Positions 1-4,649 of a stretch of DNA of 6,983 nucleotides are shown here, piece after piece. The notes beneath the pieces are model-generated. The model made no database searches and was not told the origin of the DNA. It worked only from the letters and a program-made list of their open reading frames with translations. A program made the translations under genes and the position numbers. The DNA is from Deltaproteobacteria bacterium. GTDB taxonomy: Bacteria; Desulfobacterota; Desulfovibrionia; Desulfovibrionales; Desulfovibrionaceae. Position 1 is the first letter of the stretch. Every line of letters begins with the position of its first letter. The stretch lies in NCBI GenBank assembly GCA_025350085.1, contig JANXYI010000309.1:1-6983 (forward strand). Reading direction: 5' to 3'.

Positions 1-15
1 GCCCTTTGGCGGGGT

Positions 16-34
16 CAAGGGGCGGAGCCCCTTG
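16..34. repeat. Perfect GC-rich hairpin downstream of the DUF3795 gene
   Basis: Two perfect 8-base arms, CAAGGGGC (16-23) and GCCCCTTG (27-34), are separated by a 3-base GGA loop. The hairpin lies 18 bases past the stop codon of the minus-strand DUF3795 gene, so it would be the first strong structure in that transcript's 3' end. No T-run follows it on either strand, so it is not a classic intrinsic terminator. It may instead stabilise the 3' end, aid Rho-dependent ending, or be one copy of a dispersed GC-rich intergenic palindrome. Similar GGGG(T)C-A-AGGGGC hairpins are common between genes in high-GC proteobacteria. That it is a multicopy repeat here is inference. Confidence 0.5.
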
Positions 35-51
35 CCGCTGGAAGCCCCTGG

Positions 52-519
52 CTACGGATATCTCGGCTTGGTGCGCACCAGCTCCAGGAACGCTGCCGGG
101 CCGTGCTCGCGGATGCGCTCGCCGTTCTTGCGCCAGCTCGGCAGCAGGCCCTCGGGCAGGCCGGGATTCTCGCAGGGGAAGTCCGCGCACAGGCCGCAGA
201 AACTCCCGCCGCGTTCGAGGATGCAGGCGCGCACGCCGCAGTTGCCGAGCTGGCAGCCACCCTCGCGGCAACCCTGGCACGAGCCGCTGGCCAAAAATTC
301 CAGCAGTTGCGCGAACTGTGGATAGTCGCCCAGGGCCGGGTTCATGGCCGAGAGGCGCTCGGCATAGGTGGCGAAGTTCGGCCCGAGCAGGTCGCCAAGC
401 GCGCGGGCATGGCCGCGGATCGTGCCGCCGGAAAAGGCCAGGCAACCGCCGCAGTAAAGCCCGCAGGGCGCGACCAGGCGCAGGAGCTCGCGTTCGCTGT
501 GTGTGCTGCTGGCGGGCAT
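52..519 (-). CDS. Cysteine-rich DUF3795-type protein, 155 aa
   Basis: This small, probably cytoplasmic protein has 11 cysteines. The first group is C19, C23 and C26 in an N-terminal APCGLYCGGC motif. The second runs C81, C84, C89, C94, C99, C108, C111 and C116 through a CQGCREGGC, NCGVRACI and CGLCADFPC stretch. The opening CGLYCGGC and the closing FCGLCxxFPC are the hallmarks of the DUF3795 family, whose function is unknown. The spacing suggests zinc or iron-sulfur binding, which is inference. No signal peptide or membrane segment is visible. The ATG at 519 is chosen because AGGAGG (plus-strand 524-529) lies 4 bases upstream and the family motif begins soon after. The frame stays open to 657, but that extension is low-complexity and overlaps the end of the cyclase gene. 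It lies 32 bases after the cyclase stop on the same strand, so co-transcription is likely. Confidence 0.85.
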   Translation of the reverse strand: MPASSTHSERELLRLVAPCGLYCGGCLAFSGGTIRGHARALGDLLGPNFATYAERLSAMNPALGDYPQFAQLLEFLASGSCQGCREGGCQLGNCGVRACILERGGSFCGLCADFPCENPGLPEGLLPSWRKNGERIREHGPAAFLELVRTKPRYP

Positions 520-551
520 GAGGCCTCCTAAAAGGAATGAAAGATCCTGGG

Positions 552-1235
552 TCAAGGTTCGTTGACTAGGCCCGCAGCTGCGCCCGGGGCCGAGGTGCCC
601 GGCACCAGCGCGGCCGCGCGCACTGGCGAGCCGTCCAGCCCAAGGAACGGCAGGCACAAAAACTCGAACCCGGCCGCCGGGAGCTGCGCAAGCCCGCGCA
701 GGTTCTCCACCAGGACCACCCCGGCCGACAAAAGCATCCGGTGGGCTGGCAGCTCGCGCGAGCCGTGCGGGTCCGCGCTGGCCGCGTCCAGCCCCACGCC
801 GGACAGGCTGAGCCCGACCAGCAGCTCCGCCGCAGCCACGGACAGATGCGCGCCCAGGGTGTAATAGCCCGGCTGGCCCCAGCGCGCCTCGTCGCCCGTG
901 AGCAGCAGCACAAAGGCCGGGGCCTCGGCCCGCAGCCAGGGCAGGTGCGGCTCGATGTCCGCAGCCTCAACCGCTGGCCCGGCCCGGCCGCGCACGTCCA
1001 GCACCACACCCGGCCCGATGAAGCGCGCGAGCGGCAAATCCGCCAACCCCGCGCCGCCAGCCAGCACATGCATGGGCGCGTCCATGTGCGTGCCGCTGTG
1101 CGTCGGCAGGCCCGCCAGATGCGACACGTGGCCGTGCGTCTTGAGCTCGCCCATGGGCGCGAGCGTCACCGGCGGATCGCCGGGAAACATGGGCATGCCC
1201 GGCGCAACCGGCCAGGACAAATCGATGATGCGCAT
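552..1235 (-). CDS. Cyclase family protein (kynurenine formamidase-like metal hydrolase)
   Basis: A 227-residue product (231 from the upstream ATG) of the usual length for the cyclase/KynB superfamily (PF04199). Numbered from the upstream ATG, the opening RIIDLSWPVAPGMPMFPGDP is typical of the N-terminus. H50-SGTHMDAPMH-60 is the metal-binding HxGTHxDxPxH signature. The segment around 150-187, with GVGLDAASADPHG, H169 and VLVENLRGL, matches the conserved second half. The family hydrolyses formamide or amide bonds and includes N-formylkynurenine formamidase. The real substrate cannot be read here, because no tryptophan-degradation genes are nearby. Two starts are possible. ATG 1247 adds four residues (MRIS) but has no ribosome binding site. 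ATG 1235 gives the family-typical MRIIDLS start and fits the promoter at 1254-1282, so it is preferred. The gene is followed after 32 bases by the DUF3795 gene. Confidence 0.85.
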   Translation of the reverse strand: MRIIDLSWPVAPGMPMFPGDPPVTLAPMGELKTHGHVSHLAGLPTHSGTHMDAPMHVLAGGAGLADLPLARFIGPGVVLDVRGRAGPAVEAADIEPHLPWLRAEAPAFVLLLTGDEARWGQPGYYTLGAHLSVAAAELLVGLSLSGVGLDAASADPHGSRELPAHRMLLSAGVVLVENLRGLAQLPAAGFEFLCLPFLGLDGSPVRAAALVPGTSAPGAAAGLVNEP

Positions 1236-1253
1236 GGATATCCGCATGGCGTG

Positions 1254-1282
1254 AAAATACGCCCCTTGCGCCCGGCTGACAA
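1254..1282 (-). promoter_or_regulatory. Candidate sigma70 promoter for the cyclase gene
   Basis: On the minus strand TTGTCA (1277-1282, 5 of 6 to the -35 consensus) is followed after exactly 17 bases by TATTTT (1254-1259, 4 of 6 to the -10 consensus). This is the best promoter-like match seen in the window. The expected start of transcription is about 1247, an A that is also the first base of the upstream cyclase ATG. The message would therefore be leaderless from ATG 1247, or carry a leader of about 12 bases before ATG 1235. A short inverted repeat, CCCTTG (1263-1268) and CAAGGG (1280-1285), overlaps the -35 box and the spacer and could be an operator. Confidence 0.5.
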
Positions 1283-1360
1283 GGGCGGGGTGAGGTATCG
1301 GAGGTGGAGGCTATTCTCGCGGGCATGACAAGCGCGGCCTGATGCGGTAGGGGTCGGCAC

Positions 1361-2581
1361 ATGGGAAGTCCGATCAAGGTCATGCATGTGATCACCGGCC
1401 TGAATCTGGGGGGCGCGGAGACCTGGCTGACGCGGCTCTTGCTGCGGCTGCCGCCGGAGCGTTTCGCCTGCCGGGTGGTGAGTCTGATGGACGGCGGCGT
1501 ACTGGCCGAGGCCATCCGGGACATGGGCGTCCCGGTGACGAGCCTGGGCATGGGCCGGGGCGTGCCTGACCCGCGCGGGCTGTGGCGCCTGGCGAAGCTG
1601 ATGCGGGAGCAGCGGCCCCAGGTGGTGCAGACCTGGCTGTACCATGCGGACCTATTGGGGCTGCTCGCGGCGCGGCTGTCGGGCTGTGGCGCGGCGGTGA
1701 GCTGGGGTCTGCGCTGCGCGTACATGGACCTGGCGCGGTACGGCCTGGGCACGCGGCTGACGCTCAGGGCCTGCGTGGCGTTGTCCGGCTGGCCCGAGGC
1801 CGTGACGACCAATTCCCGGGCCGGGGCCACGCACCATCTGGCCCTGGGCTATCGGCCGAGACGGCTGGCGGTGCTGGAGAACGGAGTGGACGGCGGGCGC
1901 TTCCGGCCCGATGCCGAGGCGAGGGCCCGGCTGCGCCGGGACTGGGGCGTGGGCCAGGACCAGCCGCTCATCGGGCTGGTGGCGCGCCTGGACCCCATGA
2001 AGGGCCACGCGGTGTTTTGTCAGGCCGCGGAAGCGGTGCTGCGCGCGCACCCGGAGGCGAAATTTCTGTTCTGCGGCCAGGGCACACAGGCCGGTGGCAC
2101 GGAGCCTGGGGGCGTGGACCTGGACGCGCTCATCGCGCGCCACGGCCTGGCTGACGCGGTGGTGCGTCTGGGTCAGCGCACGGATGTGGCCCAGGTTTAT
2201 GCGGCCCTGGATGTCCTGGCTTTGCCGTCGCTGGGCGAGGGCTTCCCCAATGCCCTTTTGGAGGCCCTGTCCTGCGGGGTGCCCTGCGCCGCGCTCGACG
2301 TAGGCGATGCGCGGGCCATGGCCGGACCGGGCGGCTTGGTGGCCCCGGCCGGGCTGTCCGAGCCGGGCGTGCCGGACGCGGACCGGGCGGGTTTCCTGGC
2401 CCGCGCGCTGGAGGAGCTGCTGCGGCTGCCCCCGGCCGAGCGGAGGAACCTGGGGACCCTGGGCCGGGCCCACGTGTTGGAGCACTACGGCCTGGACCGC
2501 TCCGTGGAGCGCTGGGCCGCACATTTCGAGGCCCTGGCCAGCGGGTGCCAGGCTCCTCCCGTCAGTACAATATTATCGTAA
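1361..2581 (+). CDS. Family 4 glycosyltransferase (GT-B fold), 406 aa
   Basis: This enzyme probably transfers a sugar from a nucleotide-sugar donor to a growing cell-surface glycan on the cytoplasmic side of the membrane. Donor and acceptor cannot be told from sequence. The N-terminal Rossmann domain opens with IKVMHVITGLNLGGAE (5-20), the glycine-rich acceptor-side loop of the GT4 family. The C-terminal domain begins near IGLVARLDPMKGH (204-216). It carries the GT4 E-x7-E motif at E293 and E301 (GEGFPNALLEALSCGVP) and ends in a helix typical of GT-B enzymes. No signal peptide is present. The start at 1361 is supported by AGGGG at 1349-1353, seven bases upstream. The gene diverges from the cyclase gene and converges on the response regulator. 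No other glycan genes are in view, so it appears to stand alone. The last residues lie in a sudden AT-rich stretch. Confidence 0.9.
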   Translation: MGSPIKVMHVITGLNLGGAETWLTRLLLRLPPERFACRVVSLMDGGVLAEAIRDMGVPVTSLGMGRGVPDPRGLWRLAKLMREQRPQVVQTWLYHADLLGLLAARLSGCGAAVSWGLRCAYMDLARYGLGTRLTLRACVALSGWPEAVTTNSRAGATHHLALGYRPRRLAVLENGVDGGRFRPDAEARARLRRDWGVGQDQPLIGLVARLDPMKGHAVFCQAAEAVLRAHPEAKFLFCGQGTQAGGTEPGGVDLDALIARHGLADAVVRLGQRTDVAQVYAALDVLALPSLGEGFPNALLEALSCGVPCAALDVGDARAMAGPGGLVAPAGLSEPGVPDADRAGFLARALEELLRLPPAERRNLGTLGRAHVLEHYGLDRSVERWAAHFEALASGCQAPPVSTILS

Positions 2582-2630
2582 ATAATAGCCTATTTCGCTG
2601 TCGATAAGCTACCGATAGCAGGGCTATTTT
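2571..2630. terminator. Candidate bidirectional terminator between convergent genes
   Basis: Nested inverted repeats fill the 42-base gap between the glycosyltransferase and response-regulator stop codons. The outer arms are AATAGCC (2584-2590) and GGCTATT (2622-2628), with TT following on the plus strand. Inner arms GCTGTCG (2597-2603) and CGATAGC (2613-2619) pair with one G-U on the plus strand and have a 9-base loop. A smaller pair, TATTAT (2571-2576) and ATAATA (2582-2587), spans the glycosyltransferase stop. The right outer arm contains the response-regulator stop codon. The AT-rich flanks on both sides fit termination in either direction, although no long T-run is present. Confidence 0.5.
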
Positions 2631-3331
2631 GCGGGGCTTTGCTGGGGCTTGAAGCGGTAGCCCGCGCCGCGCACGGTCTCGATCCAGTCCGCGTACGGGC
2701 CGAGCTTGGCGCGCAGGCGGCGCATGTGCGTGTCCACGGTGCGCGAGGTGCCGTCGAAATCCGTATCCCAGACAGTATCCAGCAGGCGTTCGCGTTGCAG
2801 CACCCGGCCCCTGGAGCGCACCAGTTCGCGCAGGAGCTTGAGTTCCGTGCTGGTCAGGGCCACGGCGGTTCCGTCCACAAGCACGCTGTGCGCCGCAAAG
2901 TCGATGGCCAGCCCGCCCTCGCTGAAGCCGTCCGTCTGGTCCTGGGCGCTCACCCCGGCGCGGCGCAGCACGACCTTGATACGCAGGAGCAGCTCGCGCG
3001 GGCTGAAGGGCTTGGCCACGTAGTCCTCGGCCCCCAGCTCCAGGCCCACGATGCGGTCCACCTCGTCGCCCAGGGCGGTGAGCATGATCACCGGCACACT
3101 GCGGGTACGCTCGTCCTGCTTGAGCCGGCGGCAGACCTCCAGCCCGTCCAGGCCGTCGGGCAGCATCACGTCGAGCAGGATCAGGTCCGGCTTGGCCCGG
3201 CTGGCCAGCTCCAGCGCCTTCACCCCGTCCGCGGCCAGGCGCACGGCGTAGCCCGCGCTTTTGAGGTTGTAGGACAGAAGCTCCCTGGTCTCCAGGTTGT
3301 CCTCGACCACGAGGATGCTCTTTTGGGTCAT
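2624..3331 (-). CDS. OmpR/PhoB-family response regulator, 235 aa
   Basis: A two-component transcription factor. The N-terminal receiver domain (about 4-120) shows the acidic pocket E10/D11, phosphoacceptor D54 in LILLDVMLPDGLDG, switch threonine T85 and conserved lysine K107 (AKPFSPREL). The C-terminal winged-helix DNA-binding domain (about 137-230) contains LTSTELKLLRELV, the recognition segment RTVDTHMRRLRAKL (197-210) and the terminal wing IETVRGAGYRF. Length and domain order are standard for the OmpR/PhoB class. The start at 3331 is chosen because the receiver fold begins at once (MTQKSILVVEDN) and AAGGG (plus-strand 3338-3342) lies six bases upstream. The frame is open to 3469, but that extension does not resemble receiver sequence. 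No histidine kinase is in the window, so signal and targets are unknown. It faces the 72-aa gene across a 152-base divergent region. Confidence 0.95.
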   Translation of the reverse strand: MTQKSILVVEDNLETRELLSYNLKSAGYAVRLAADGVKALELASRAKPDLILLDVMLPDGLDGLEVCRRLKQDERTRSVPVIMLTALGDEVDRIVGLELGAEDYVAKPFSPRELLLRIKVVLRRAGVSAQDQTDGFSEGGLAIDFAAHSVLVDGTAVALTSTELKLLRELVRSRGRVLQRERLLDTVWDTDFDGTSRTVDTHMRRLRAKLGPYADWIETVRGAGYRFKPQQSPAK

Positions 3332-3342
3332 GGCACGCCCTT

Positions 3343-3371
3343 TTGCTGAACGTTTCCAAGGGGTGTAAAGT
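3343..3371 (+). promoter_or_regulatory. Weak sigma70-like promoter candidate before the 72-aa gene
   Basis: TTGCTG (3343-3348) and TAAAGT (3366-3371) are separated by exactly 17 bases. The -35 box matches the consensus at 3 of 6 positions and the -10 box at 4 of 6. Transcription would begin near 3378, leaving a leader of about 106 bases before the ATG at 3484. The -35 box lies just upstream of the divergent response-regulator ribosome binding site. The call rests on spacing and partial consensus only. Confidence 0.28.
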
Positions 3372-3426
3372 CTTGGCCCGACCCGGCCGATACCGAACAC
3401 ATGGGCGGAGGATAGCAGCGCCACCT

Positions 3427-3442
3427 GGTCCCTGCAAGGACC
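3427..3442. promoter_or_regulatory. 16-bp near-palindrome in the divergent intergenic region
   Basis: GGTCCCTGCAAGGACC reads the same on both strands apart from one mismatched base pair (the C at 3432 against the A at 3437). It could be an operator for a dimeric regulator acting on the response-regulator gene, the 72-aa gene or both. As RNA it would form a 5-bp stem with a 6-base loop in the 72-aa gene's leader. It sits 41 bases before that gene's ATG. No known regulator's consensus is recognised. Confidence 0.35.
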
Positions 3443-3483
3443 GCGCGCGTCCGGCCGACCGAGCCACATGAAGCGGAGGGAGC

Positions 3484-3702
3484 ATGTACTACCACGGATT
3501 CGACAAGAAATTCCCCTCCGGCCGCAACCCCTGGACCCACGGGGACGACCAGCTGGTGGGCCTGCTCTTCTCCAAGATCATCACCCGCACGGCCCTGGCC
3601 GAGGCCCAGGGCCCGGTGGACTCCCCGGCCCTGGCCGACGAGATGGCGCACAACCTCTTCGACCTCATGCTGTACATCAACAAGGACTTCCACTCCTGCT
3701 GA
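3484..3702 (+). CDS. Small uncharacterised protein, 72 aa
   Basis: No family is recognised. The product is a compact soluble protein, aromatic-rich at its start (MYYHGFDKKFP, NPWTHGDDQ), followed by predicted helices LVGLLFSKIITRTALAEA (24-41) and ADEMAHNLFDLMLYINKDF (51-69), and ending in His-Ser-Cys. No signal peptide or membrane span is apparent; the hydrophobic residues are spaced as in amphipathic helices. Coding is supported by a strong GGAGGG (3475-3480) just upstream of the ATG, by dominant C/G third positions and by balanced composition, unlike the Arg/Pro-rich products of the other frames. It is divergent from the response regulator, so shared regulation is possible but unproven. 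It converges on the frameshifted gene with a 37-base gap. A helical partner-binding or structural role would be a guess. Confidence 0.75.
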   Translation: MYYHGFDKKFPSGRNPWTHGDDQLVGLLFSKIITRTALAEAQGPVDSPALADEMAHNLFDLMLYINKDFHSC

Positions 3703-3739
3703 AGCCAGGGTGTCTGCTGCTTACGTACTGGTGTCCTGC

Positions 3740-4304
3740 TCAGGCCACGGCCTGAAGCATGGGCCTGGGGCAGGCAAAGCTGCGCGCGCAGGCCAGATAG
3801 GCCTGGGTGGCCTGGCGCATGGCCTGGCGCAGGGTCGCGCCGCGCGTCTGGTTTCCCTGGCTGTCCCCCCCCCCCTCCTGTCCACGCGCCAAAGGCTCCA
3901 TTGGCCGAGGTGCCGGTCGAAGCGTCGCCCTGTGTGGGCTCGGGCTGGGCCTGGACCCCGGCCACCGGAGCCGGGCTGGGCGCGTCGGCGTCCGCCCGGG
4001 CCTGGGCCTGCGCCTGGGCCTGCTGCTGCTGGGCCTGTTGCTGTGCGGCCAGCCACAGGGCCTGCTGCCTTGCTGTGTCCAGGTCCAGCGGGAAGCTGCG
4101 CTCCTCGGCCGGGGCACTGGGCAGGGGCTGGGGCGTGACGGCCTGGGCCGAGTCCACGGGCGGGGCGTCCGGGTCCCAGAGCAGGCGGTCCGTGGAATAG
4201 GTGAGGCCAAAGGGGCCGACGCGCACGGACACCCGGCGCGAATGCACCTGGGGCCGGGTGGCGGCAAAGGGGGAAGCGGACGCTGAACGGATGGGCTCGG
4301 ACAT
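3740..4304 (-). CDS. Uncharacterised Gln/Ala-rich protein, frame interrupted at a G11 tract
   Basis: No family is recognised. From ATG 4304 (GGAG at plus-strand 4311-4314, six bases upstream) the protein has three parts. The first is a structured-looking N-terminal part, with VRVGPFGLTYSTDRLLWD at about 28-44. The second is a Gln/Ala tract at about 80-102, leading into an Ala/Pro/Asp linker. The third is a Gly run from 143. That run is encoded by 11 consecutive G on the coding strand (plus-strand C run 3865-3875). With 11 G the frame runs through Arg/Pro-rich sequence to 3489, 271 aa in all, antisense across the whole 72-aa gene. With 10 G it enters a natural-looking C-terminus (TRGATLRQAMRQATQAYL, then ACARSF and MLQAVA) and stops at 3740, giving 187 aa. 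With 12 G it stops at 3721 after 194 aa. The 10-G product has the strongest coding signature, so as written the gene carries one extra base. Pseudogene, phase variation, slippage and sequencing error all remain possible. Confidence 0.65.
3865..3875. repeat. Homopolymer of 11 C (11 G on the coding strand) inside a gene
   Basis: Eleven uninterrupted C residues on the plus strand are the longest single-base run in the window and fall exactly where the minus-strand reading frame changes. Tracts of this length are prone to slipped-strand mispairing during replication, to RNA polymerase slippage and to miscounting by some sequencing methods. Confidence 0.95.
4000..4023. repeat. Two tandem copies of a 12-base unit encoding Ala-Gln repeats
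   Basis: GCCTGGGCCTGC occurs at 4000-4011 and again at 4012-4023, followed by further CTG-type triplets. On the minus strand it encodes part of the Ala/Gln tract (about residues 80-102) of the frameshifted gene. As the unit is a multiple of three, copy-number change would lengthen or shorten the linker without breaking the frame. Confidence 0.8.
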
Positions 4305-4325
4305 GGCCGACTCCGGGGTTGCCCG

Positions 4326-4358
4326 GGCTTTCGGTCTGCCAAAAAAAGACCGGAAGCC
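4326..4358. promoter_or_regulatory. 11-bp stem hairpin with A7 loop upstream of the Gln/Ala-rich gene
   Basis: GGCTTTCGGTC (4326-4336) pairs with GACCGGAAGCC (4348-4358) over 11 positions, one of them G-U on the plus strand (an A-C mismatch on the minus strand). The 11-base loop ends in seven A. It begins 22 bases upstream of the minus-strand ATG at 4304, so it could lie in that gene's 5' leader. No T-run follows on the plus strand, which argues against a simple terminator for that strand. A regulatory leader structure or protein-binding dyad is possible. Confidence 0.45.
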
Positions 4359-4485
4359 GCAAGGTCCGCCCCCGGTCCGCTACCGATCTTCTCGGCCAGC
4401 GACCCCCTGTCCAGAGGGCTCCGAAGGGCTTCAGGCGTCTTCCGTCCGTGGAAGCCGGGGCGCGGGCCGCTCCTTGATCCGGAGC

Positions 4486-4504
4486 TGGCAGGCGCGCCAT
4501 GCCA
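4486..4504. promoter_or_regulatory. Imperfect dyad upstream of nfnAB
   Basis: TGGCA (4486-4490) and TGCCA (4500-4504) flank a central GGCGCGCC palindrome (4491-4498), although the two centres are offset by half a base. It may be an operator, but palindromes of this kind arise easily in GC-rich DNA. It does not resemble a Rex or Fnr site. Confidence 0.2.
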
Positions 4505-4562
4505 AGTATGTAACTCCGCCCCGTCGGTTTGGCAAGCCCCTGGGGCAGCGAATCCGTACGTC

Positions 4563-4591
4563 TTGCAATCGCCGGTATGACGGGCTACAGC
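4563..4591 (+). promoter_or_regulatory. Weak promoter candidate for nfnAB
   Basis: TTGCAA (4563-4568, 4 of 6 to consensus) and TACAGC (4586-4591, 3 of 6) are 17 bases apart. Transcription would start near 4598, giving a leader of about 50 bases. The -10 match is poor, so the real promoter may lie elsewhere in the 345-base gap. Confidence 0.2.
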
Positions 4592-4649
4592 CCTGGGAAC
4601 CCCAAACCCCGGAGGGGCAACCTTTAAACCCAGGATGAGGTCCGAAACG

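Larger units (their letters stand above)
4305..4649. other. Gene-free divergent region between the Gln/Ala-rich gene and nfnA
   Basis: No convincing gene is seen on either strand in these 345 bases; open frames crossing it have Arg/Pro-rich, low-quality products. It must hold promoters for two divergent units. What can be pointed to is a long hairpin at 4326-4358, a direct repeat GGTCCGC (4363-4369 and 4374-4380), a small stem CTTCC/GGAAG (4439-4454), an imperfect dyad at 4486-4504, and a promoter candidate plus foldable leader at 4563-4640. No tRNA-like structure is apparent. Confidence 0.7.

Noticed and set aside
520..657. 46-residue N-terminal extension of the DUF3795 protein
   Set aside because: It overlaps the cyclase gene, is low-complexity, and the AGGAGG beside ATG 519 decides the start.
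1325..1342. Five-codon leader peptide (Met-Thr-Ser-Ala-Ala) before the glycosyltransferase
   Set aside because: The upstream purine motif is too far from the ATG, and the peptide has no attenuation-type codon run; chance is sufficient.
2639..3349. 236-codon plus-strand open frame opposite the response regulator
   Set aside because: The minus-strand product has intact receiver and winged-helix domains; the plus-strand frame has none.
3427..3442. Intrinsic terminator in the divergent region
   Set aside because: The stem is only 5 bp with no following T-run, and it lies upstream of two gene starts rather than after a stop.
3332..3469. 46-residue N-terminal extension of the response regulator
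   Set aside because: Receiver domains begin within a few residues of the start; the extension has no domain character and would cover the divergent regulatory region.
3489..3738. Read-through C-terminal extension of the frameshifted gene as a genuine 271-aa protein
   Set aside because: It is Arg/Pro-biased, entirely antisense to a better-supported small gene, and the alternative frame ending at 3740 looks far more natural. It remains a possible product of the sequence as written.
4305..4649. Rex, Fnr or sigma54 site controlling nfnAB
   Set aside because: No TTGTGAA-type inverted repeat, no TTGAT-N4-ATCAA site and no GG-N10-GC element with good flanks were found by eye. TGGCA motifs at 4486 and 4530 have the wrong spacing.
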